A model generated the notes under the pieces. It was not told where the DNA came from, ran no database searches, and saw nothing but the letters and a program-made list of their open reading frames with translations. Both the position numbers and the translations under genes were made by a program. Shown here in pieces: positions 55,146 to 64,000 of a stretch of 64,000 nucleotides of DNA. Source of the DNA: Strongylocentrotus droebachiensis (lineage: Eukaryota > Echinodermata > Echinoidea > Camarodonta > Strongylocentrotidae). Within the stretch, counting starts at the first letter, position 1, and every line of letters begins with the position of its first letter. The stretch lies in contig JAVYIG010000117.1 in the NCBI GenBank assembly GCA_035222895.1, positions 248,001 to 312,000 of the forward strand, written 5' to 3'.

Positions 55146-56747
55146 TAATTAATATTATTATTATTACACACAGTTTTCTCGACTTGTATATATTTTGTTA
55201 ATTGCAATTGGTCTATATGCACTGAATATATAAATGTAGCATTCCTCAAATAAATTTTGTTCAGCTTTTGTTTTGTCATTTTAGCCTCCCTTATCTTAAG
55301 TTATGTAACCTTAAATAAGATTTTTGATAATTGAAAAGGTGCTCGAAGTTATGTATATTATGTATAAATGAGGTATGGACAATTATTATTATGAGTATAA
55401 AGGGTTTTGAGCCAACCTGGGAATACGAAACATAAGGATGTATAATAGTTAAGAGTAAGATATAAGGTTTCATACATTTAATAACACATGGCTTTTATTT
55501 CATGGGATACGAGGATTTATCGCATTCGCTTTGAGAATATTTTACTCTTCGTGCCGACTCATGAAATAATATTATGCTCATCAGCATGTGGGATATTATA
55601 CAAATAATACATGTTTGCGAGAACATTAGTGCATTATCACTAATGCACGAGCTAAAAGTATGTATTATCTCATTTGTTTTCTAAGATGGGTCTACAATAT
55701 GAGTATAAAGTCGAGAAATTGACTAAAAACCCGATCAAAAAGCCAAAAGTCGCACAATCATGGAAGCCGTAATTTTCTTTACTTAAAGACGTCACATCAT
55801 GCAATGAAAATGAAAATGACAATGATAGTTTATTCTCATGTCACTCAATGGACCAATAAAAATAATCTGAATCTAAATCTGAACATAGGGGTATTGGAGA
55901 AGTTAACAATCAGTTAGAATTTGTAAATTTCATCCTGTACAGTATTAGTGTAATATGTTAATCAATGGACAATTTCACTAAGTACGACGATAGTGATAAC
56001 AAGTATGATATTGATAATAATAGTAATGGTAATAATAATAGAAACAATAACATAAACAAATTAATAGTAACAAAAATACTGATAGGCCTAATGATAAATC
56101 GAATAATAATGAATAATAAACTTAATGGAAGCAATAAAGAAAGTTTTTTTTTTTTTTTTTTTCTTCTGATATTTATACAGGGTGGCACATATCACCAAAT
56201 TGGTGGTCTTCCATGAGGCCCTGTTTGGTAATAATAAAACAAATAACAGCATCAAAAACAAAATAGATATATACACAAGCATATAAACAGGTACAATACA
56301 AATTAATTGGTATCCCCATGAAATAACTGATCATTCAAGAATCAACCTTGATCATTTACAAGAAATAGGTGAATGGAATTTTCAAATTAAATACACATTT
56401 TTTAAAACGTTCATTTAGTAATCTGATATAGCTTAACGCACGGGATACCAAAATTGTTATATACATATTTACATTCAATTGCTCTTTAACTAATACACTT
56501 AGGTTGTTTACAAGATAGCTGAAAATGGATACCAGTAAAGTTACTGGCACCAGTAAATTGTTACTTGAATTAATGAATTACTGAAAATATTCTTGATCGT
56601 CATCAAAATAACAATGATGATAATAATATTTATAATAATATTAGTAGTGATATTAATATGCCTTTCATTGAAACCATAACAGTTTGTACAGTATGTAATC
56701 TTAAAATGAAGAGTAAGTCCTTATTATTAGCAATCTCAGTTCATATA
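55146..56747. other. AT-rich spacer between the NAT arms
   Basis: No gene recognised. It has a poly-T run at 56145-56162, AAT-type microsatellite at 55990-56120, and possible small LINE-tail sequence near 55810-55880. Confidence 0.5.
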
Positions 56748-58105
56748 GCTATTGATTGTCTGATGAAACAAACTGTTATCACCAAGAGCATTCTTTTTTA
56801 ACATCAGCAAATTTAATGACAACTTCCACATCTGCAATGGTGCATACTAAACAAAATCATGATGAATTTGTTTGTACTAGGGTCTTTGTAATCATTTATT
56901 TATTGTCTTATGAATGGGACATAAATGATGTCTATTTTGTCAACCATACGCAGCCGAAAGTCGGCCTTAATAGATAGATAGTTTGCGGCATAATTTACAC
57001 GCACGGTCTCGGGAGCCTTCGGTCTCGCGGAACCTTTTTCATTTTCGGTCTCACGGGCCTTTGGTCAAGTGGTCAGAATCCGTTGCTAGGCTACACTAAA
57101 AGATGGATCATGGCCTCTATTTCCTATGGCAGTTTGAATTGAATGTTCTCCATAGCAGCTTTGATCATGTCTTCGGGAAATTGAGGGAAATAACGCGCGA
57201 AGGCTTCTATAACCTCGTTATTTGACCGGAAGTGAGAAACCTGCATCTGGTGTGCTTCATCCTCCAGCTTTAGTTTGGAATCCTTGATGCATACTAGACG
57301 ACCGTTAGGGTAAGCCACGCAACGCACGCTGACAAGGAAAAATTCCTCGCTAACTACGGTAAAAGTTTTCATCATTGTACAGTCGAAATGAGACACACTA
57401 ACAGATTGGTCAGTCTGAATTGAGATATAGGAAAACCACCCATCGTCGATGAATTCTGGAAACTGGCATGCCATTGATGGAACGTTATCTGCTCTGGGCT
57501 GGTAGGTGATCGTACCCTCTCCCTGACGCAAAAACCGATATCGCATATAAGAATCACAATATTCAGGTGAAGAGTGTTCAAAATTTAGCGGGATCAGTTG
57601 GAAGGTCGGATGGCCGAGACCAACATCGAGCAAGTGCTTCGAACCCTGGTAAGTAAGGCCGTTGAGGACAACTGCAACGTGGGCATTTTTCTTATGAAAC
57701 CCATCTCCTGGCGCCAGATGAACATCGAACTCTAAGGCACGCAACAACATCCAGCAGAAAATCTGAATTTCGTAACAAAGGCCTCCAACTTTCGAGATGA
57801 TATCCGCCTTGATGTCCGCTGCTGTTGGTAAGCGACGGTTACCGTCAGGTATTGCGATTGCTTTGATAGTTTGGTAGGGGATGTGATGTATCATCGCTTT
57901 GATGAACTCATCCAGGAAAGTGACCTTGTTTTCCTGAAGCTTGGTTTCTGTAGATTCTATCTGCAAGACGTCGCGCAGGAAACAGAACGCTTCCTCCGCG
58001 GTGATCTTGTAGTCATCAGTCGTTGCCATCTTTCAGTTTGGTTCCGTGCTTTTCGATTCACCTGTGATCTGTAGATTATGAAGAGAAACAGAAAGTTACT
58101 TCGAT
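56748..58105. repeat. right arm of the NAT inverted duplication
   Basis: Reverse of 51985-53338 including both flanks of the gene. Small differences are scattered over coding and noncoding parts, so the duplication is not brand new. Confidence 0.88.
57124..58029 (-). CDS. arylamine N-acetyltransferase-like protein, full-triad copy
   Basis: Intact 301-residue ORF on the minus strand, the inverted partner of 52048-52953. By hand count 41 residues differ (about 86% identity). Motifs: HHIPYQTI (49-56), KVGGLCYE with Cys85, NAHVAVVLNG with His117 and LLDVGLGHP with Asp135, so the Cys-His-Asp triad of the family is complete. The Cys-His spacing is 32 and His-Asp 18, close to but not equal to human NAT1 (39 and 15). 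The role is inferred as acetyl-CoA-dependent acetylation of arylamine-like compounds; the real substrate is unknown. The minus-strand CTACAG before 58068 may be a 5' UTR splice acceptor. Confidence 0.9.
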   Translation of the reverse strand: MATTDDYKITAEEAFCFLRDVLQIESTETKLQENKVTFLDEFIKAMIHHIPYQTIKAIAIPDGNRRLPTAADIKADIISKVGGLCYEIQIFCWMLLRALEFDVHLAPGDGFHKKNAHVAVVLNGLTYQGSKHLLDVGLGHPTFQLIPLNFEHSSPEYCDSYMRYRFLRQGEGTITYQPRADNVPSMACQFPEFIDDGWFSYISIQTDQSVSVSHFDCTMMKTFTVVSEEFFLVSVRCVAYPNGRLVCIKDSKLKLEDEAHQMQVSHFRSNNEVIEAFARYFPQFPEDMIKAAMENIQFKLP

Positions 58106-58198
58106 TTAGTCATGTTCATATTTTTTTTTCATCAATTCATTTTGACTCGATATCATCGTTTTAACAGTGGTCATTAAAAACATGATAGTGGTGGTTAT

Positions 58199-58440
58199 TT
58201 TACCTGACAGCTAAGAAAGAAATAAATGGTTGTTATAATAAGCAACCAGAAGACCGACGGCTTTAAGTCGTCTTCCATGCAGGGACGTGGTAGTGATATT
58301 ACCAAAGGGCCTAGCCGCCTTGGTTTCGAACCGGGGTCACCGGATTATGAGACCACTGCTCTACCGACTGCTCTACCGACTGAGTAGAATACCGACTAAT
58401 GAATATAATAATCTACCGACTGAGCTTTCGCGTCTCATAC
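58199..58440 (-). repeat. tRNA-derived SINE, minus strand, with internal duplication
   Basis: ACCTGACAGCTAAGAAAG at the low end and GGTTTCGAACCGGGGTC as reversed box B. The box A region (CTGCTCTACCGACTG) is repeated, with an insert, up to 58432. The following 58441-59050 holds nothing recognised. Confidence 0.75.
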
Positions 58441-59059
58441 TATGCCCCATAATATGGAAACGTTGTATCATCCGCTCAATCTGACTTGCGTGCAAGCCAT
58501 TAGCATTTTTGCATGAAAATGTGAATTTTTCTCAAACTTGAGTTTCTTTCCAGCATTGGGGTGCCCGGGACTTGAAAGTATAATATAAATAAATATAAAA
58601 TGATATGGCAATTTCTCTGTACTTTTGTCTGAAAGAAACTAATCCAGCACAATGCCGTCTCTTTTTGCGTTGGAAAAGGGCAAATAGCGAGTTTCAATAA
58701 ATATTGCACCTAATTCGACCGCTCTCTCAAACTCTCACTCTTTCCATTGTGGTCAGGCGGCTTTGGGGTGAGCGGCTAATGAATATAATATTCGTTAGCT
58801 TTCTTCTGGTATTAAACTTGTTTTTATTGGTTGTATATTTTTGTTGGAATAAAGGAAGCCTACCGGTAAACGCTCGACCAATAACCTCCAGCACCTGAAT
58901 TGACTTTTTGACCTGTAAGTCCCGGATGCACAAGCACTACATGCCCGATGAAGCCAGTGGCCGGTGACCCCTTCACTCAACACTGTGTGGGAGTTTAGTT
59001 TGTGGTCAACTTCTTTTACGAGACAACTCCAAACAAACGTTTCCATAATATGCTACACA

Positions 59060-60929
59060 CACTGGCGTACCTATGGGGGGGGCAGGGGGCAGAGTGCCCC
59101 CCTGACGGGCTCCAGGCGAAGAAAAAAAAGGGGAAAGAAAAGAAAAGAAAGGAAAGGAAAGAAAAGAGAAAAAAAGAAAAGGGAAGAAAAAAAGGAAAAA
59201 AAGAGAAAAAAGGAAAAAAGGAAAAAGGAAAGAAAAAAGGAAGAAGAAGAGAAAAGGAAGAAAAAGGGAAAAGAAAAGGAAAGGAAAAAAATGGGGAAAT
59301 TAAAAAAAAAAGACCATGGCCGTACGCACCAGGGGGGGGGGGCAGTTGACCCCAGATATTTTGAAAACGTACAGTTTTTTTCCTGAAATTGTAGTGTATG
59401 CCTATACCAAATCCTTCAATTCTACTTTTGAAAATGCAAAAGTACCCTCATGACCAGTTCGGTCGCTCGAACTCCCTTCACTCCTTTTGCTTTTGAGATT
59501 CTTCGAAAACTTTTAACGCATCTTTCCCCCTCCCCCACCAGAAAAATATTCCGCATACGGCCCTGAAAAATTAAGACAAATGAAAATAGGAAAATATAAG
59601 TGATATAACAAATTCGAAACTCTTCGCTGGCGCGAACTGCTTGCTAGCCTATTTTGTATTAAATGTTTTCACTTGCTCGTCCCCCTGAAAAAGAAAAGGA
59701 TTAGCATTGCCTAGAATACAATTGTGCCTGCCCCGACTGGCCCCGACCTGCAACCATGACAACAATAACACACAGTGTATGTACCAAATGTTACTAAAAG
59801 AAAGTAATTCATTTTTCTCGCTCGCTACACTTGCTCGCGAATAAAATGAATGGATATTGCTTTGGAAATAATTGTGCCCACCCTTGACCTGCAACAATAT
59901 CATTAAAAATGGAAGAGTTTTTTCGCCCTCTCGCCAAAAAGGAATTGAATCGCGTAAAACGCGATTGCGTCCATCCTGACCTGCACCAATAAAAACAAGT
60001 TTATTTATTAATTTCTATTAAAAGATAATTTTTTTTTTTGCTTGCTCGCTATGCTCGCTCGCCAAAATGGAATTGACACCGCTAACGTGCCCGCCCCAAC
60101 CTGCAACAACCAGTTAATAATTATGTACCAAACGTTATTAAAGAAGTTTTGGTGTGCTCGTGCTCGCCAAAACGGAATTAACATCACCTTAGACATGATT
60201 GTGTAAGCCCTGCCCTGCAACAAAAAAATCTGAAATTTCTGAACCAATTATCATTACAAAAATTTTGCTCGCTCGCTACGCTCGCTCGCCAAAATAGAAA
60301 TAACACCCCTTTTAATAATCACGTCCCTGACATGGAACAATGAACCCAAGTTTTATGTACCATATTTTCCCTATAAAAGAGAAGTGATTTTTTTCGCTCG
60401 CTCGCTACGCTCGCGAGCTCGTGGAATTATGTGCCCACCACTAACCTGCTACAATATCATTAAAAAGAGAAATGTAGGGGGTTGCCTGCCCGCCAAAATG
60501 GGATTGACATTGCCTTAAACACGATTGTGCCCGCCCCCGACCTGCAACAATGAAACAAATTTTATATAGCAATTCATTGAGAGAAAGCTGTATTTTGGCT
60601 CGCTAGCTAAAATGGGTATAAAATCACCCTAAACACAATATTGTTCCCGCGCCCTGCATGGGACAATTGAACCAAGTTTAAGTGGCAATTATTAAAAAAG
60701 AAGTGATTTTTTTCTTGCTCGCTACGCTCCTTTGCAAAAAAATGGAATAAACGTCGCTAACAAGTGAATGTTCCCACCCCCAACTTGCAACAATACCAGT
60801 TTATATACCAAACGTTACTTAAAGATTTTTTTTTGCTCGCTCGCTCGCCAGAAGTGAAAATTAGCATCGCCTTTTTTGTTTGTTTCGGTCGATTGCCCCC
60901 CCTGACGGAGTACCCCAGGTACGCCACTG
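59060..60929. mobile_element. hAT-like non-autonomous element, 1.87 kb
   Basis: The 8-bp duplication GCTACACA lies at 59052-59059 and 60930-60937. Ends CACTGGCGTACC and GGTACGCCACTG are inverted (one mismatch), followed by G tracts and TCAGGGGGGGC-like sequence. The interior is a purine tract (59115-59310, A/G only with few exceptions) and a degenerate tandem array (59600-60880). No transposase. Confidence 0.9.
59600..60880. repeat. degenerate tandem array with GCTCGCTACGCTCGC core
   Basis: Around 9-10 units of about 120-135 bp. Typical parts: GCTCGCTACGCTCGCTCGCC, AAAATGGAATTGACA, GCCCGCCCC.ACCTGCAACAA and TACCAAACGTTA. Units are much diverged, unlike the satellite at 37610. Confidence 0.75.
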
Positions 60930-61084
60930 GCTACACATCTTAATATTTTACTTCTAGAAGGGGACGGGACTGAGCTTACCGACAATTCTGAAACTGTCAT
61001 ATAATATATTCGGGCAACATAATATACAACGAGGAGTCTATCTGTGATTTTTATTTGTCATTTCTGATGACATGGAATAAAAAG

Positions 61085-61295
61085 GATGGGAGGCGCGATA
61101 GCTCAGTCGGTAGAGCGGTGGTCTCGTATATAATCTGGCGACCCGGGTTCGAAACCAAGTCGATGCGCTAGTGCCCTTTGATAAGGCATTAATCCTCATT
61201 ACCAGGTCCCTCGGAGAGGACCTAAAGCCGTCGGTCTTTTGGTTGCTTACTAACAAGCATTTGTTGCTTTCTTAGCTGTCAGGTAAAATAACCAA
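61085..61295 (+). repeat. tRNA-derived SINE, best-preserved copy
   Basis: Head GATAGCTCAGTCGGTAGAGC (box A) and CCGGGTTCGAAACC (box B), body GTGCCCTTTGATAAGGCATT and GGACCTAAAGCCGTCGGTC, tail TTAGCTGTCAGGTAAAATAA. It would be called a tRNA by a simple scan, but the body and sister copies show it is a SINE. Confidence 0.88.
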
Positions 61296-61439
61296 CACTT
61301 TCACTATCAAATATCACTATCAAAGGATCTTTGAAGTTCATTTTAGCAAAAGGAATCGGTGACCTGGCTATAATTCTAAAACGGTTTTTTTTTTCACTTA
61401 TTTTTTTGTAAAATGGGCTTTATTTTTCACTCATAGAGA

Positions 61440-61720
61440 GAGAACCATTATGCAGAGGCTTTTGATCTGAAATTCTTCAAATACTTTCAAAAACACAGCT
61501 TGCTGCTACAGATAAATGTTGAGAGAAATGTTTGAGGGCTTACAAAATAATCCCTAATAGGCGCTTTAAGTAATTGTTTCAATACGGGAGCTGGTCAATC
61601 TGTCATAACTCCATTGAATATTTCTTCATGATTTAAATTCTTTTTCAAGATCCTCAAATTTCTGACATTGATGCCAAAAGTAGACGCTCGATCGTGTATT
61701 TTGGCTTCATGTCCCTTAAA
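61440..61720. repeat. reverse copy of the 51185-51785 repeat
   Basis: GAGAAATGTTTGAGGGCTT and GATCGTGTATTTTGGCTTCA match the other copy in reverse. It ends in TTAA plus AGGTACTATGTCCC, the family 4 tip, so both may be parts of a TTAA element. Confidence 0.65.
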
Positions 61721-61732
61721 GGTACTATGTCC

Positions 61733-61826
61733 CATAGGCGCCGGAAGTGGGGGGGGGGGCAGGGGGGCAGCTGCCCCCCCCCCCCAATCACAAAAGTGGG
61801 GGGGGGGGGGGCAAAACGCATTTTTG

Positions 61827-61857
<31 letters not shown>

Positions 61858-63393
61858 GCCCCCCCCCCCCTCAAAAAAAAAAAAAAGCAGTAAAGGAGTA
61901 AAGATGGTTTGTATTTTTAACCCAAAAGAACATAACAATAATAAAAACCTGAATTAAATGACGTATGAAATTCCATTCAAAGAAAAGGAAAGTTAACAGG
62001 AATTAAATTTCCTAAACATTGCGCATGCTACCTATATTTATCAATGTAGGTTTTTATAATAGCGATACGCGCATATCGTGGACATATTGCGAGAGAATGG
62101 GAAAGCGTGTCTGTTTTTTGTTATAGGGGTGAGAAGCTTATGAGCCTCTGAACGATGGCGTACTGAAGGGGGGGGGGGTATTTTTTTATTCGATACCAGT
62201 GATGTACAAATGTTGCTGAAATGACATGATTTTCCGGTATGTTTTCTCATTTTTTTTGTAAGTCATACCTTTTTATGCGTTTGTTGGAAAATTAGAAATT
62301 CCCAAATTTACAGTCGGGCGAAAAATATGCTTATTTAGAAGCATTTATGTTAGGGTCTGCAGAACGGCCGGGCTCGGGGACTCGTGCCACCCTCAATTGC
62401 TGAAAAAGTTTGTTACAGAGAAAAAGAAAGAAAGAGAGAGAGAAAAAATAAGTGACCTGCCAATGTCACAAATGAGGTATCTAAATATGCTTATCTGACC
62501 ATAATTTTAATGCCTAAAACCCCTAAACTTCTGGGGGCTCAACCCCTTGACCCCCTACCGGGGCCCAGGCCCTGGACCCCACGCCAAAATATGCTCATCT
62601 GACCGTAATTAAATGCCTAAAACCCCAGAGCTTACGGGGGCTCCGCCCCGGACCCCACCAATGGCCCTAAGACGGTCCCCTGTATGCTCATCTGACCGTA
62701 ATTAAATACCTAAAACCCCCGAGCTTCCGGGGGCTCTGCCGCCTGGACCCCACCAAGGGCCCTAAGGCGGGGCCCTGGATGCTCATCTGACCGTAATTAA
62801 ATGTCTAAAACCCCAGAGCTTACGGGGGCTCCGCCCCCAGACCCCACCAAGGGCCCTAAGGCGGTCCCCTGTATGCTCATCTGACCGTTATTAAAGACCT
62901 ATAACCCCTGAGCTTCCGGGGGCTCTGCCTCCTGGACCCCACCAAGGGCCCTAAGGCGGGGCCCTGTATGCTAATCTGACCGTTATTGAATACCTAAAAC
63001 CCTCGAGCTTCCGAGGGCTCTGCTCCCTGGACTCTGCCAATTAGTGGCCTGCCAGTGTCACAAATAAGGTATCTAAATATGCTTATCTGACCATAATTTT
63101 AATGCCTAAAACCCTCAAACTTCTGGGGGCTCGGCCCCTTGACCCCCTACCGGGGCCGGGCCCAGGCCCTGGACCCCACGCCATTTTACGCTCTACCTGA
63201 TTGTTAATAATCCACTTTGAAAAACGTTCCGCGGGGCCTGCCCTGCATGTAACGTGTAAGAGTGATGGTGATGCAGATTTTTCTTCTGCCCCCCCCCCTT
63301 CCAAACGTTTTTCGCTCGTTACGACACTGCCCCTGGAAGGTGAGCCCCCTGGAATGTTTGCCCCCCAATCCCAAACTGCTTCCGGCGCGCCTG
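61733..63393. mobile_element. hAT-like non-autonomous element inserted in a TTAA element tip
   Basis: The 8-bp duplication CTATGTCC lies at 61725-61732 and 63394-63401. Ends CATAGGCGCCGGAAG and CTTCCGGCGCGCCTG are roughly inverted. Removing it restores AGGTACTATGTCCCATTTGC, the family 4 terminus seen at 2652. The interior has G/C tracts and a tandem array at 62510-63180. Confidence 0.88.
62510..63180. repeat. GC-rich tandem array, units about 115-125 bp
   Basis: Units share CTCATCTGACCGTAATTAAA, CCTAAAACCCCNGAGCTT, GGGGGCTCCGCCCC and GACCCCACCAAGGGCCCTAA. At least five units, with a related longer block starting and ending the array (GACCTGCCAATGTCACAAAT). The reverse is at 40240-40640. Confidence 0.85.
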
Positions 63394-63401
63394 CTATGTC
63401 C

Positions 63402-64000
63402 CATTTGCAGGCCAAACAAATGAAAAGGTTAAGGTCCAGCGGCATTTGAAAGTAAATACTAATTTAGAACTTCCCTAAAAAAAAAGAGGGCTTTATAATG
63501 TCTTTAAGTGGGAAAATAACGACTATTAGTTGTCAAATCGACTTAAAGGGATAGTTGAGTTCTGTTGCAGAGGGCGCTACACAAAATATTTGTTTGTGAG
63601 ATAATGAAAAACTGAGTGTCAAATTTGAAAGAACATAATATTTAAATGACAAAATCATCTTTGTTTGATCAAAATCGGTTCAGAGACGGCTGAAATATAA
63701 CGATTTATAATACTTGTGTACCACCACAAATAATTAGATATTTTGAAAAATTTGAAAAAACCGTCGAAAAAAACAAAATAACACCCTTTTACGTCGTATT
63801 TCAGCCAATGCCGATGTTGGCTTTTTTGTTGGCATTTTCGTGTTGCTTATTTTACCCACAATTTGCCGGCTCATGTATTGTTATTTTTAGTCAAATAACT
63901 AATTAACGGTCACAGTGATTTTTTTTAAAGTGGAGCTGAATTGGTATGATCGTATTGGCTAAATTTCACACATTTTGGGGTCTAAAATTACCTTCATAGC
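63402..64000. other. right edge of the window, no gene recognised
   Basis: After the hAT-like element, the sequence is AT-rich intergenic DNA. It may include the interior of the interrupted TTAA element, whose other end is not in the window. Confidence 0.4.

Noticed and set aside
58964-59386. Lys/Arg/Glu-rich ORF of 140 residues
   Set aside because: It is a translation of the purine tract inside a hAT-like element; no domain or splice context.
61087-61160. A tRNA gene (GATAGCTCAGTCGGTAGAGC plus GGGTTCGAAACC)
   Set aside because: The acceptor stem does not close, and the sequence continues into a body shared with four other SINE copies in the window.

Overview
This is eukaryotic, metazoan DNA. 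Genes are split by GT-AG introns, and the sequence is AT-rich with a very dense load of small DNA transposons, tRNA-derived SINEs and LINE relics. The two multi-exon genes match deuterostome proteins and the repeats resemble those of echinoderm genomes. A sea urchin or related echinoderm is my best guess, but this is inference from style, not proof. Nothing bacterial or viral was recognised.

Region 1 (1-17734, + strand) is the 3' part of a Roquin (RC3H1/RC3H2-type) gene. Fourteen coding exons could be joined with matching splice phases. They encode 1390 residues, starting inside the HEPN/ROQ region and ending at a stop codon at 17734. The N-terminal RING exons lie upstream of the window. Introns are packed with MITEs, several starting or ending within 7-60 nt of an exon edge. 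Two introns carry duplicated splice sites: a decoy ROQ exon start and a triplicated donor.

Region 2 (17735-26502) is the space between two convergent genes. It holds the presumed Roquin 3' UTR, repeats and A/T-rich sequence. Region 3 (26503-about 33950, - strand) is a complete SURF6 gene, a nucleolar ribosome-biogenesis factor of 430 residues in four coding exons. It probably has an extra 5' UTR exon separated by an intron that hosts a truncated LINE.

Region 4 (34000-51900) has no recognisable host gene and is a nest of repeats. It includes a 3.8 kb hAT-like element with a perfect 16-bp inverted repeat and an 8-bp target duplication. This element carries a roughly 112-bp satellite whose units contain a GCGAAGC mini-hairpin. 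The region also holds a second copy of that array, TTAA-type MITEs, a 3.8 kb element with long inverted repeats and a decayed ORF, and palindromic fold-back elements.

Region 5 (51980-58105) is an inverted duplication holding two intact arylamine N-acetyltransferase (NAT) genes, tail to tail. They are about 86% identical by hand count. One keeps the Cys-His-Asp triad and the other has Glu in place of Asp. LINE relics fill the spacer. Region 6 (58200-64000) holds SINEs and two more hAT-like elements with clear 8-bp target duplications, each carrying internal tandem arrays.

The host genes do not form a pathway. Roquin controls mRNA decay, SURF6 acts in rRNA maturation and the NATs are xenobiotic-type enzymes. 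The strongest theme is how mobile DNA has remodelled introns and flanks.
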